From Nematostella vectensis (lineage: Eukaryota; Cnidaria; Anthozoa; Actiniaria; Edwardsiidae): 64,000 nt of DNA. Numbering within the stretch: position 1 is the stretch's first letter; each line of letters opens with the position of its first letter. Where the stretch lies: contig NC_064035.1 of NCBI RefSeq assembly GCF_932526225.1, positions 4,773,501 through 4,837,500 on the forward strand. Reading direction: 5' to 3'. The position numbers and the translations under genes are program-made. Below the pieces are notes generated by a model, which searched no databases, was not told the DNA's origin, and saw nothing but the letters and a program-made list of their open reading frames with translations. Of the stretch, positions 39,749-49,141 are shown one piece after another.

Positions 39749-42700
39749 AACCACCTTTTAATATTGTGCTCTCAAATTCAAATTCATCCTCCCTAAGCTA
39801 TTTATAGAACATTGCTATAAAGGAATGATTTTTGACGTGTGATGTCGGTGTTAGTGACATTCCGCGTGTACTGCGCGGACCACACGTACAGCACCGTGCG
39901 CATGCGCTATGGGGACACGGCACAGATGATCGTGGACACTGCCAAGGAGAGACTTCTTCTTGGGGACGACTGCGTCCTCTGCGAGGTGAAATCATCCGGA
40001 GGTGAGACGAAGATCTATTATTCACCACATATCCCTCCCCTCTCCCTCTTCTACAGTTACAGTTGCGCGCTACCGTGGCCAACGGTAAGGTCAGAATCTT
40101 TATTCTGGTAATTAAGGCGACAGTGTTTAGAGCTGCTTTTTTTCTTAAACAGATAAAAAGTTTTGAACTTCATGTCAATCGAAAAAATGATTTTCCTATG
40201 CTAATTGGTGTGTAAAAGAGCATTTGTTTTGGATTTTACCAAACTTCAGCTCCTGCGTTTCGAAACTGTTCTACAGTATAGTTGGGCGATTGCTAACTCA
40301 ATTTTCGCCAAGTGTGCTTTGCGGGACCGCTCCGCCTCCCTGGAGGTCTTTAATTAAACATTCTTACCAAAATTATGACTCCTAAATAATCAAGAAAAAA
40401 GCCCAAGTTTCTGAATGTTTTCTCTTTTTGTTTATCAGAACGTCTTGTTTTCCAAGGCAATGAAATAAGCGTCATTACGAGGATAAGCATCAACAGCAAA
40501 CTATTCATCGCGCCTAAAGAGCATATTGATTCACTGGTAAGTGTACTGAACGACATGTGACAAATAAAGAAGATAATAAAATGCTATTTAATGCATACAG
40601 GGAAACCCAGATAACCCGAACTTCCTGCAGAGTGAAACCCAGATAACCCGAACTATCTGACAGTGAACCCAGATAACCCAAACTATCTGACAGTGAACCT
40701 AGATAACCCGAACTATCTGACAGTGAACCCAGATAACCCGAACTATCTGACAATGAACCTAGATAACCCGAACTATCTGACAGTGAACCTAGATAACCCG
40801 AACTATCTGACAGTGAACCCAGATAACCCGTACTATCTGACAGTGAACCAAGATAACCCAAACTATCTGACAGTGAACCTAGATAACCCGAACTATCTGA
40901 CAGTGAACCCAGATAACCCGAACTATCTGACAATGAACCTAGATAACCCGAAGTATGTGACAGTGAACCCTGATAACCCGAACTCCCTGCACGAAATCCA
41001 GATAACCCGAAGTCCCATCACATTGAACCGTTTGAATTGTTTGCGTCTCCCTTTGAGGGCTCGAGATAACAGGGGACACTTCAACGAGATAAAGTAGAGC
41101 TGAGGCAAGTCAGCAACGCCGATTCTGAGCACGCGCACCTTTCTTGGTGCCGCTCGCGTTGACTTGCTCCTCTATTTACTTTTATCTCCTAGGTGGGCAG
41201 AGCCGTAGCAGGCCACGTAAAATTGGGGAGCACAATACATTAACATTAAGAAAATATTGGGGGAGGGCACAGATACTGGTCATTTACTTGTAATTTTTGA
41301 AAATAAGTACGGTCCTGGTTGGTATCCTCATTTTTTGGTTAGGCATGCGTAGTAAGTGTTTAGCAAAAGAGTTTATATTTGCCAGGCACAAATAAGAACT
41401 TAACTACGATTTTTATCCTAAGCTCAACGTTGATAAGTTGTCCACAACCTTCCGAAACTACTTGCGTTGTTAACAGTCAACTTCCCGCTAGACACAAAGT
41501 GCTGCAGCTCCATTAAATTTGTTAACCATCGATAGCTGTCAATAGAGAAAATTAAGAGTAGAGAAGATGGCCAGCGTGTTCGATCCCGGATAGGTACTCA
41601 ATAACACCATAAGCAACATACCCAAACCTCGTAATTCCGTCATTTGATTCGGTATCCATTTTCATAACAGACGCCACTGATGGAGCAGGAGGGGCCGGAG
41701 TGTGGGACACGCCTAATTGAGGTGATCAGCTCGCGGGAGATCGCGTATTACCTGACGCAGTACGAGTACGAGTTGTTTGAGCGATGCAACATCGTAAGTA
41801 TTGGCATCACATGCAACATCGTAAAGTACACAGTACACGTAACATCGTAAAGTACACACAACACCTGTAACACCGTAAGTACACACAAAACATGCAACAT
41901 CTTTAATATTGGCATTACATGCAACACCGTAGTACTGACACCACATGCAATATGGTAAAGTACACAATACACGTAACATCGTAAGTATACAGAACACATG
42001 TAACACACTAATTAATACTTTTCATTTGCAAACTAACCTCTACTATCTATCTGCGCTTTACTTTTAATCGATATATCTTTTCTTTACAGTACGAGTTTAT
42101 CTACCAGTCATTTGATCGTGAAAAATTTGGTCAGATCAGTGCTAACCTAGATATCTGCTTGAGCCGTTTTAATGAGGTATGTCAGATCATCAGAGTGCCA
42201 GCTTGGATATTTGCTTGATTCACTTTAATTAGGTATATCCGATGTATGAATGCCTTCTCGCCTGCCGACTAGCCATTTGTGTGGCAGAGAGGTCACTTAT
42301 GGCTCATTTTAACTTGGGACAACTTTTTGAAAAAGCGTTCACTACTGGGTGTATGTAGTCATATCTCATGTTTACATGTACAATACTGGGAGTGTACCTG
42401 TTTCAGATACCTGGCAGTGATATATCGTGTTTTGGTGTTTCCAGGTTGCTTGTATGTAGTCATATCTCATGTTTGCATGTACAACACTGGGAGTGTACCT
42501 GCGTGAGATACCTAATATATCGTTTTTTTGTGTTTCCAGGTGCACTACTGGGTCATTACTGAGATCTGTCTTGCAACACAGCTCAGCAAAAGAGTCTTCC
42601 TCTTGAAAAAATTTATCAAGATTGCAAGCTAGTAAGTCATCACTTAGTGGGAGAGGGAAGGGGGCAAGCTTGTAAGTCACTTAGTGGGAGAGGGATAGGG

Positions 42701-45517
42701 GCTAGTAAGTCACTGAGTGGGAGGGGGAAGGGGGCCAGTATGTCACTTAGTGGGAGGGGGAAGGGGGTAAGCTAGTAAGTCACTTAGTGGGAGAGGGAAG
42801 GGGGCAAGCTTGTAAGTCACTTAGTGGGAGAGGGAAAGGGGCTAGTAAGTCACTGAGTGGGAGCGGGAAGGGGGCCAGTATGTCACTTAGTGGGAGGGGG
42901 AAGGGGGTAAGCTAGTAAGTCACTTAGTGGGAGAGGGAAGGGGGCAAGCTTGTAAGTCACTTAGTGGGAGAGGGAAAGGGGCTAGTAAGTCACTGAGTGG
43001 GAGCGGGAAGGGGGCCAGTATGTCACTTAGTGGAAGGGAGAAGGGGGTAAGCTAGTAAGTCACTTAGTGGGAGGGGTAAGGGGGTAAGGTAGTAAAGCAC
43101 TTAGTGGGAGAGGGAAAGGGGTAAGGTAGTAAGTCACTTAGTGGGAGAGGGAAGGGGGTAAGCTAGTAAGTCACTTAGTGGGAGAGGGAAGGGGGTAAGG
43201 TAGTAAAGCACTTATTGGGAGAGGGGAGGGGCAAGCTAGTAAGTCACTTAGTGGGAGAGGGAAGGGGGTAAGCTAGTAAGTCACTTAGTGGGAGAGGGAG
43301 AGGATGGGGTAAGTTGGCAAGTCAATCCTCTTCAGTAGAAATTTGAGGTTTATGTGACAGGACACTCCCATTTTGGTATCGTTTTTATCTTTTCTCAAAA
43401 TTCATTTCTAATACTAAACCTTGAGATTTTATGTTTTGAATGTACTAAAATACTTTATCAACTATGAATATTGCTGGTGCTTTTACAGCTGTAAGGACTA
43501 CAAGAATTTGAACTCTGCATTCGCCATTATCATGGCACTGAACTGCGCCGCCATCAGCCGTCTCACTCAGACATGGGAGGTGAGTAACGACTGACCCCTC
43601 CCCTCCCATGTTCGGAGAACAGCTGTACTTTACTAGCTTACTTATTACTTACTTACTCATTTGTCTGCACAAATAATTACTTGGGCATGGTCCGGGTCTC
43701 ATTACGCCATATTTCTTGTGCATGTATATAATTGCTACATCAATGGCAAGCCATAAAAGTCCATGGTAGTTGACTGCCATGAAATAGCATTAACTACTAT
43801 AGCGGTCCATGGTTGCCAATAGTAGTCAATCGTAAGCTATGGCGGTCTATTCTAGTTCACTACATGCAATGCTGCTACTATTGTGTAAACATAACCGTTT
43901 CTTCCCGATTTTATGAGAAAATAATAATTCAACTTTGCCTTTGTGTTTTTGATTATAACAGAAAATACCGAACAAGTATAAAAAGCTGTACAGGGAGCTC
44001 GATGCAATTCTGGTGAGTGCTCACCAGCGTTAATTATACAGTGTTGCTTTGTTTGTGAAATCGTTATCTTCTCTTCTCTTCTCTCGTAGGACCCGTCCGG
44101 GAACCATAGAGTCTACAGACTTGTTGTCGGTAAGCGGACTATCTAAGCCGGGGTAGATTTTAGTTCCTTGTAACTGCATTTTTCTCATGTACATTTGTGC
44201 CGATATTTCAGCCAAGATGAAACCCCCAGTAATACCGTTCATGGTCCTTATCGTGAAAGGTATTGCACCGTAAAACTTTTATTTTTTCCTTCGGCTTATG
44301 TAACATTGTTAGGTCGCCTTCCTTTTTCTCGAAAATTTTCATTTCTCTCATCCTCTTGGTTTTTTTTCACATTCAAGACATAACAATCATAAACTATGGG
44401 AACAAGACATTTGTGAATGAACTTGTCAATTTCGAGAAAATGGTAAGTGGGTTCCTTCTACTCTGTGATCATTTTAGACTTAGACTGACACATACCTTGG
44501 TAAAAGTTAGCTCCTTCTGTTGTTATCTTAGTGATTAACGTTAACACTGATACATACCCTAATTGTATACCATGGTAAGTTAGCTCCTTCTGTTGTTATC
44601 TTAGTGATTAACGTTAACACTGATACATACCCTAATTGTATACCATGGTGAGTAAGTTCCTTCTGTTGTTACCATATATTAGCGTTACACTGATACATAC
44701 CCTCATTGTCAACAGCGGATGATAACCATCAGCTTAAGACTCGTGGAGTATTGCCGGAGCGCGCCTTTTGGTAAGCTAGCAGGAACACGTGGGGATACGA
44801 TTTTGATAGTACTTAAAAGTACTATACCCGGGATTATCACCTCGCGGTGAGCGCTATCACGTACGAGAACAGCTACGCCGATTTCTTTCCCTTTTTTACT
44901 TTTAGCCATCGCACTTGAATCTGTGCAACCTTTGTTTCAATACTTACATAGTTTTGGTTTTACTTTCGTGGGATTCAGGGTCCACGCTTACACCATTCTA
45001 TCTTTTAGATACTCCGGCGCCTTCCTCGTTGAAGATACCTTCTGAAGTGCCATCTTATGTCAGGTCGGTATTATGCCTTTAATTTGTTCCCTTTTCTTTC
45101 TTATTACTGTATTTTCATTTATATCTCATCGACCATGTATGGGAATGTCCGCGTGGGCGTGATTTTTGTGGGCGTGGCCGCATGGGTATGTTCTTTGTGT
45201 GCGTGGTTCGCGCATTTATGACGTGCTTTGCATTAGTATGGTATGAATGGGCGTGGTCCGTATGCGTATAATATGTAAGGTTGTGATCTGTTAATGCTTG
45301 TGGTACCAGGGCAAGTGATCCGACGAAGGGCTCTATATTATTATGTTTGATACGTTTTAAGCTGATAAATTTCTTCAATTTAGCGTGGCGTTGTAGAAAA
45401 GCGTTTGGCGTACCCTTTAACTAATATCTACTCTCCTTTAGAAACTTGCAAGTGATCGATAACGGAAAGACCCTGACGCAGCTGTCCTATCGCCTGGAGC
45501 CCCCTACCAATAACTGA
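24869..45517 (+). CDS. RAPGEF4: cAMP-activated Rap exchange factor, EPAC2/RAPGEF4 type
   Basis: EPAC loads Rap1/2 with GTP when cAMP binds. The 36 exons give 1004 codons in perfect phase (human EPAC2: about 1011). Exons: 24869-24888, 27523-27574, 28411-28501, 28767-28855, 30243-30313, 30734-30809, 31461-31536, 32208-32257, 32346-32574, 33609-33780, 33900-33984, 34105-34165, 34645-34721, 35165-35232, 35871-35949, 36244-36356, 37109-37206, 37602-37680, 37923-38021, 38408-38489, 38580-38659, 39084-39126, 39424-39520, 39855-40001, 40439-40536, 41671-41793, 42090-42176, 42540-42631, 43489-43579, 43962-44012, 44090-44129, 44212-44259, 44378-44442, 44716-44770, 45009-45063, 45442-45517. Domains: CNB1 ([11 protein letters not shown]), DEP (about 175-265), CNB2 (about 330-430; [12 protein letters not shown], lacking the PKA-type Glu as EPACs do), REM, RA ([16 protein letters not shown]), CDC25 GEF (about 744-1004; NPG-like core, [12 protein letters not shown]). 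The 20-nt first coding exon is the least certain: it was chosen for phase and an AG-A arginine codon at the join. Confidence 0.95.
25105..25465. repeat. Degenerate about 75-bp tandem repeat, EPAC intron 1
   Basis: Four to five copies containing TACTTGCGCGCTACTTTGCC, TATTCTTGTG and TTATTACTTCAT. Intronic, with no coding signal. Confidence 0.8.
26455..26525. repeat. Short TCCAAGATGGCGG repeat
   Basis: Four to five copies of a 15-16-bp motif, TCCAAGATGTCGGG or TCCAAGATGGCGG, in EPAC intron 1. Confidence 0.85.
27361..27464. mobile_element. Foldback MITE with 8-bp target duplication
   Basis: Two arms of about 45 bp (AGCCTCCTTCGCAGGCGTTT inward; the mirror copy ends AAACGCCTGCGAGGGAGGCT) flank a short loop. 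AATGAACA lies on both sides (27353-27360 and 27465-27472), which fits an 8-bp target duplication. Lies in EPAC intron 1; no coding capacity. Confidence 0.82.
27590..28385. repeat. Minisatellite, about 19-bp unit, EPAC intron 2
   Basis: Roughly 40 copies of CCACACCCACGACTCCATA with a few longer variants and one internally duplicated block (27663-27720 resembles 28147-28205). It fills the intron between exons 2 and 3. Open frames on both strands are repeat artefacts. Confidence 0.95.
29066..30155. mobile_element. Non-autonomous DNA transposon, 1090 bp, about 33-bp TIRs, 7-bp TSD
   Basis: The left end CAAGAGACCATGATG continues through TAAGAGAACGAATCCCC, and the right end is its inverted copy, finishing in ATCATGGTCTCTTG. 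GTTAGTA lies immediately outside both ends (29059-29065 and 30156-30162). No transposase-like frame inside. It sits in EPAC intron 4. Two much smaller relatives occur at 48966 and 55733. The 7-bp TSD recalls P or Dada superfamilies, but I cannot assign it. Confidence 0.9.
30181..30242 (+). repeat. Small acceptor duplication before EPAC exon 5
   Basis: TGTCGTCTAGGATACTGTGAA near 30183 resembles the real acceptor and exon start, TGTCGTCTAG then GACGCGGTAA, at 30233. A short, weak case. Confidence 0.45.
32640..33530. repeat. 24-bp minisatellite, EPAC intron 9
   Basis: Some 35 copies of ACCGTGACCAGCGTGACCATCATT with variants. The same unit recurs at 35255-35785 in intron 14. Threonine/valine-rich frames on both strands are artefacts. 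Confidence 0.95.
34375..34654 (+). repeat. Minisatellite before EPAC exon 13, sharing the exon start
   Basis: Units such as TTGTTCAATCATTTATCC and TTGTTCATTTATCC. Exon 13 (34645) begins TGTTCAATCA, the same 10 bases, so the array appears to have grown from, or into, the acceptor side of the exon. Confidence 0.8.
35255..35785. repeat. 24-bp minisatellite, EPAC intron 14
   Basis: About 20 copies of the same 24-bp unit as at 32640-33530, ending just upstream of exon 15. Higher-order blocks with CCGTGACCATAACTACTGTG recur three times. Confidence 0.95.
36075..36170. repeat. About 19-bp tandem repeat, EPAC intron 15
   Basis: Five copies of AATACCGTATAACTGTCAC. Confidence 0.9.
36465..37105. repeat. 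30-bp minisatellite before EPAC exon 17
   Basis: About 20 copies of TGTTGCCTGATGGCAGTACC followed by TATTGTTGCG. The array runs right up to the acceptor of exon 17 (37109), where the polypyrimidine tract CCTATTTTTTAG looks like a modified unit end. Long open frames are artefacts of the 30-bp period. Confidence 0.93.
37681..37922 (+). other. U12-type AT-AC intron in EPAC
   Basis: The intron begins ATATCCTTTTT and ends GTTGTTAC, with TTCCCTTAAC (37902-37911) as branch site about 12 nt before the end. These are the defining marks of a minor-spliceosome AT-AC intron. The join FTK-YEAT keeps the EPAC frame, and no GT-AG alternative does. Confidence 0.93.
38045..38290. repeat. CAT/CAC-rich microsatellite, EPAC intron 19
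   Basis: Imperfect runs of CACCAT, CATCAC and ATTATT follow the exon 19 donor. Low complexity; the His-rich frames are artefacts. Confidence 0.85.
38322..38415 (+). repeat. Triplicated acceptor before EPAC exon 20
   Basis: Three successive copies of a pyrimidine tract plus acceptor and exon start: TTGTTGTAGGGTGTCTCA (38325), TTGTCGTAGGGTGGCCCC (38359) and TTATCGTAGGGTGGCCC (38399). Only the last joins in phase to the conserved exon body. Confidence 0.85.
38765..39008. repeat. 60-bp tandem repeat, EPAC intron 21
   Basis: Four near-perfect copies containing GATGTTGAGGGTTTCTTGGG and AGGTAGCAAGGGTTTG. Confidence 0.93.
39715..39744. repeat. TA dinucleotide microsatellite
   Basis: Fifteen or so TA units in EPAC intron 23. 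Confidence 0.95.
40600..41010. repeat. 30-bp minisatellite, EPAC intron 25
   Basis: About 13 copies of GATAACCCGAACTATCTGAC followed by AGTGAACCCA. Frames reading [10 protein letters not shown] are repeat artefacts. Confidence 0.95.
41783..42005 (+). repeat. Repeat containing EPAC exon 26 end and donor
   Basis: The exon 26 end and donor, ATGCAACATC-GTAAG, are followed by seven or eight diverged copies (CATGCAACATCGTAAAGTAC, TGTAACACCGTAAGTACAC and similar). Several keep a GTAAGT-like donor. Confidence 0.88.
42130..42240 (+). repeat. Degenerate duplication of EPAC exon 27 end and donor
   Basis: The last 45 or so bases of exon 27 and the donor GTATGT (to 42182) are followed directly by a diverged second copy ending TTTAATTAGGTATATC. 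Confidence 0.75.
42345..42545 (+). repeat. Duplicated acceptor region of EPAC exon 28
   Basis: About 100 bp containing ATGTAGTCATATCTCATGTT, ACTGGGAGTGTACCTG and the acceptor GTGTTTCCAGGT occurs twice (acceptors at 42438 and 42539). Only the second continues into the conserved exon. Confidence 0.9.
42620..43320 (+). repeat. Minisatellite of EPAC exon 28 donor
   Basis: Units of about 33-36 bp, CAAGCTAGTAAGTCACTTAG then TGGGAGAGGGAAGGGGG. The exon 28 end and donor are AAGCTA-GTAAGTCA, so most of the roughly 20 units carry a full copy of the authentic donor GTAAGT. The upstream half shows a higher-order period of about 126 bp. Confidence 0.93.
44436..44705 (+). repeat. Repeat of EPAC exon 33 donor region
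   Basis: The donor region AAAATG-GTAAGTGGGTTCC is followed by copies CCATGGTAAGTTAGCTCC and CCATGGTGAGTAAGTTCC in a unit of about 105 bp with TGATACATACCC. Confidence 0.85.
45130..45265. repeat. Degenerate GGGCGTGG(T/C)CG repeat, EPAC last intron
   Basis: Loose copies of GGGCGTGGTCCGTATG and similar over about 130 bp. Confidence 0.5.
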
Positions 45518-45921
45518 GCAGCAAAGAGCTACAAGGACACATAAATGTCTATACCTTGAGATGGATTTGCTTTTTTGCTCTCTAGGCAGTTTTTGGCCGC
45601 TTTTCTTTGTATTTCGCCTGTTCGATCAAGCATCAGATTCGAATTTGGCGCACTGAGCCGTGTCACGTGACACAGTAAATGGCCGAACATTCTGCGATAT
45701 GGTCAATCAACAGTCTCGAGCACAGAGGGATAAGGGTGGTTATTTTATTTTGCTTGAAAATTTAATGACAATGAAACGAAAAATGTTCATAAGTCGCCTA
45801 TGAACATTCTTCGCTTTTGGAATTTGGAATTGCTATCCTACAGTGTTAGGGTAACAGACTCTTGGTGGCACCCCTATGCCCAAACAAGAACTGAGTACCC
45901 TCCCCCCATCCCGGGACGTAC
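45518..45921. other. EPAC 3' flank
   Basis: EPAC stops at 45515-45517. No clear AATAAA appears in the next 100 bases. No gene seen before the minus-strand exon copy. Confidence 0.5.
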
Positions 45922-46172
45922 TTCTCTAAGCTGTGCATCCAGTCTGCCACGATGCAGTCAGTGTAAGACTTGGGTCGGGGACAGCAGCGCGCTTCTTCGA
46001 TGCGATGAATACCGTCATCACTGACTCCTCCATTGGTGTTTCGATAAAGACCGTTGATGTAAATAGTCTTGCTGCAGCATGTGGAATAGCCTTCATTGTC
46101 AAAACTGCTCAACCAGTTTGTGATGGTGCATCCCTTAAGTTGGTCGGTAAGGGCCACCAGTAGGACCAGCAC
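45922..46172 (-). pseudogene. Lone first-exon copy of the aerolysin-like gene
   Basis: An open exon with acceptor (CTGTCAG, minus strand) and donor (GTACGT) encodes a hydrophobic signal-like start and the same cysteine pattern as the first exon of the gene at 49142-53008: GYSTC, INGLYRNTN, GIHRIEEARCCPRP, and a Trp-x-His-Ser-Leu-Glu end. It leaves two bases of phase at the donor, as the paralogue does. The later exons are absent: only 400 bp separate it from the end of EPAC. It lacks its own ATG in this exon. Probably a tandem duplicate that lost its 3' part; a short secreted protein spliced elsewhere is possible. Toxin-family context only: the pore-forming region is missing here. Confidence 0.75.
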
Positions 46173-46227
46173 CTGACAGATGAATGAAGATGATACTTCT
46201 AGGATGCGAGATAAAGTCCTAACTTAA

Positions 46228-46457
46228 AGCCGCATTGTCACCAGTTTACTTCCGGTCGATTACGTAACAATCTCCGATGATTTTTAACGGAAAACGCGAA
46301 AAATATTTCAAAATATTAAAAGCATTGTGTCTATTGGAAGTTTCTTTGCGGATGTGATTGATAATTTAGAGCGGATGGCCTGTTAAATATCTCGGATTCT
46401 AATAGATTCTTTTGTCTTTTAACGGTTGAGGTTCCCGTCGGACCTGACAATGCGGCT
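46228..46457. mobile_element. MITE copy A, 230 bp, TTAA type
   Basis: The ends are AGCCGCATTGTCA and its inverted copy TGACAATGCGGCT. The left flank is TTAA (46224-46227); the right flank is GTAA, perhaps a mutated copy. The body matches, in reverse orientation, the element at 55018-55258. Confidence 0.88.
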
Positions 46458-46608
46458 GTAAGTTTTCAAATCCTTTTAAGGGAATTGAAGTTGATTGAAA
46501 TTTGAGTTTTCTAAAGAGCTTTAAAAATTGACGCTCATTTTCTTGGCCGCGCGAAAGGGAATTGAACCGAGGTTATCTTTTTCTTTTTTTTTCTTTTTTT
46601 TTTTCCAG

Positions 46609-47068
46609 CCATTCGACAACAAATTTCAGTACAAAAACTACGTAGTAGTTTCAATGCTATTCTTCCGGGTTTGTGTGAGGCCATTGGAACATATAGGAAA
46701 ACAAGCCATTCTCCTCGCGTAACATGCGTTACCAATCTGTTTAGTGGCAATGTAGAAGAGAAGCTTATAAGGTCTCGAAGTGGCCATGTTTGCAATGCTT
46801 TATTGTAATATGAAAGGACAAGCAAAGAACAGGAGCTTAAAGCTTCAAATCTTTTGAATCCTCATGTAAAAGCAAACGCCCAGGGAAAATGTGAAATGAA
46901 AGAGTCTGAACCATTCATTTGTGTTTTGATTTAGATGACATAGAGTCTCTAATGAATGATTATGTTGTTGAGCAAGAGCCCCAAGGGCGTAAGCGCCGTT
47001 TGAATGATGCACCCAATGGCCCTGTAAACATAAGTGGTAGCTGCAATATTACTATTAATTACTTCTAG
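46609..47068 (+). pseudogene. Tyrosine-recombinase (Crypton/DUF3504-like) C-terminal remnant
   Basis: After a long T tract and CAG acceptor, an open frame encodes RSSFNAILPG and then IRSRSGHVCNALL, which looks like the GH motif region of eukaryotic tyrosine recombinases of the DUF3504/QRICH1/ZMYM/KIAA1958 kind. An in-frame TAA (46806-46808) comes next, followed in the same frame by YERTSKEQ, the place of the expected catalytic Tyr; CAA to TAA is the simplest explanation. A likely last exon, 46935-47068, reads NDYVVEQEPQGRKRRLNDAP and ends NITINYF-stop. No N-terminal or core part was found upstream. A decayed transposon gene or a broken domesticated copy; the family call rests on short motifs. 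Confidence 0.55.
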
Positions 47069-47152
47069 TTGTAGGTTCTATAACCTACCTATCGTAACTT
47101 GATCAATGATTAAAGTGAGGGCGAAATAAAGTGCTGTTTGTGAGTAGTGAAT

Positions 47153-47233
47153 TAAGTCCGAGGACTGGAACAAAATTAATTCAGTTCAGGGACTGTTGTC
47201 CCTGAACTGAATTAATTTTGCCCCAGTCCTAGT
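47153..47233. mobile_element. Small foldback element
   Basis: A near-perfect hairpin: AATTAATTCAGTTCAGGGAC, a TGTT loop, then GTCCCTGAACTGAATTAATT, with arms extending outward through AGGACTGG/CCAGTCCT and AAGT/ACTT. No coding capacity. Confidence 0.85.
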
Positions 47234-47239
47234 ACTTCA

Positions 47240-48958
47240 CCCCCAGCTCTTACCTGCTAAATTCAATACCATCCCCGTCTTTTTGACACTGGACTAGACC
47301 AGATTTCAAGTATCATCATGTGACCAAATTTAAGTAATCTGGTTGGCTGGCGTTCTGCTGAATGTATGACAACGTATGACAACGTTTCCTATTGTTTTTA
47401 TACGAAATTGGAAGACGAATTATGGAAAGACATTTCACAATAACCATCGAAAAACGAAGGTTGCACTTCATTTAGCAAATTCAATCAAAGATATCCATTA
47501 TTTCCGAAAATTTGCCGATGGAAATGGTTAATTTCAGTCACTTTGCTGCTAATGGCACAATAGCCGCTGAAAGAGACTCTTTAGTGTTCTGTATGTTCCC
47601 TTAGAATGAAAGTTCTATCTATGATTTGATTGTGGCCGCCATGAGAAAGAGGAAAAACTTAAAGTCCATATAACCTTTCAGAGTTGATAGACTTTGTCAA
47701 TTCTTTATATTTTCATCTTCCGAATGTGGTTCTTATCATCTTCCGGTATGTGGACCTTATGGACCCCATAACTAAAATCTTTAATATTGAGGTATTTTGG
47801 TCAACCTTCGGAAAAAAGGCCGTCAACTGAAAGGCCCGGGTCCAGTCATTTGTGACGTAGATCGAGATGTCAACCATGAGAAAACATATGCGCGCGCTAA
47901 ACCGGTTCCCGTCTTCATGTCTTCTTAGTTATTGCTGGGGAACGTTGTGTGGTTACAACTTTTATCGTCATCTTTATATCTCAACCTGGTAGTCAAATGA
48001 TTATTTAACTTCAGGAAACAAATCTGCAAAATTTTGCAGATATTTTTTTAGTCTTTGAATTGTTTTTGCATTGTGCGCGCGCGCTGCATTCGCAATCAAG
48101 AATGGCGACACTCGATTCAATCTCCTATTGCGCGGCCAGGAAAATTTTCAAAGATCTGTAGAAAATTCAAATTTTAATCAAATTCAATTCCCTTTTCAGA
48201 ATTTGAAAGTTTATCTATGCTTTGTTTTGGCTAGATTGATATAAGTGAAAGGTTTTAACTTTAAAGAATTGAAAAATGAATGAGACTAAGGCGTAAAGAA
48301 GGAAAGAAGAAAAAAAAGATTAAAGAGGTAACGAAAGTGTAGGAAAACTAAAAAATGCAGAGGGAGGTAACCTTTTCGATAAATCGCCGTGTTGTAGTGC
48401 TTCACGAGAAAGATGAATAAGATCTTAAATTCTTACTATATCACAAGTTTCTACACCCTTGATTCATGACTATTACCAATGTAAGCTGTATTTGGACGAT
48501 GTTGTGCACTTAAGAGCACGGATTTACTTAGCCGGCCCATAAGATACGGTACAACCTCATAGGAGCTTTCTGCTGGAGTAGGAGATAAGAGTGTACTGGA
48601 TGCATTAGCGTAACCAGAAAACAAAAACACTTTATGGCTGCCTAGAAAGAGGACCATTACTAGCTACAAGCCGTGAGACGACATTCAAAATAACGTAAAA
48701 CTAAGAACCAATTAATTTTTTACATAATTAATGGTGGTGTCTGGTCAAAAAGACTCTTACAGCCATATATAGGAATAAGAGTAATTAGAGTCGGGGATAG
48801 GATGGAGGCAACTATTTTTAATGAGATATTTAATCTTTCTGTTAGTAGATTGCTAACATCATGTTTCTAAATCTCAACATTTAAGCGATCAAAGTTTTGA
48901 CCTTTTTGCATTTTTTTTTAAAATAAAATCCCTCCCGATGTTATTCAAGCGGACATGT
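47240..48958. other. Intergenic, no gene seen
   Basis: AT-rich, without repeats of note or exon-like frames. A 68-codon minus frame at 48451-48657 has no recognisable features. Confidence 0.5.
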
Positions 48959-48965
48959 ATTCTAT

Positions 48966-49010
48966 CAAGAGACCATGATATATCATGATACCATACATCA
49001 TGGTCTCTTG
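48966..49010. mobile_element. 45-bp mini-element of the CAAGAGACC family, 7-bp TSD
   Basis: Starts CAAGAGACCATGAT and ends ATCATGGTCTCTTG, with a core of 17 bp. ATTCTAT flanks both sides exactly (48959-48965 and 49011-49017). Same ends as the 1090-bp element at 29066. Confidence 0.92.
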
Positions 49011-49141
49011 ATTCTATAATAGCTCACAGAAAAAGAGACAAATAATTCCAATGCTCATTTTTATTCATATCTCATGTCTAGCATAAATAACGATAATGCA
49101 TACTAATTAGGGCAATGCAGCTATTTATCTTTATTTGTAAA

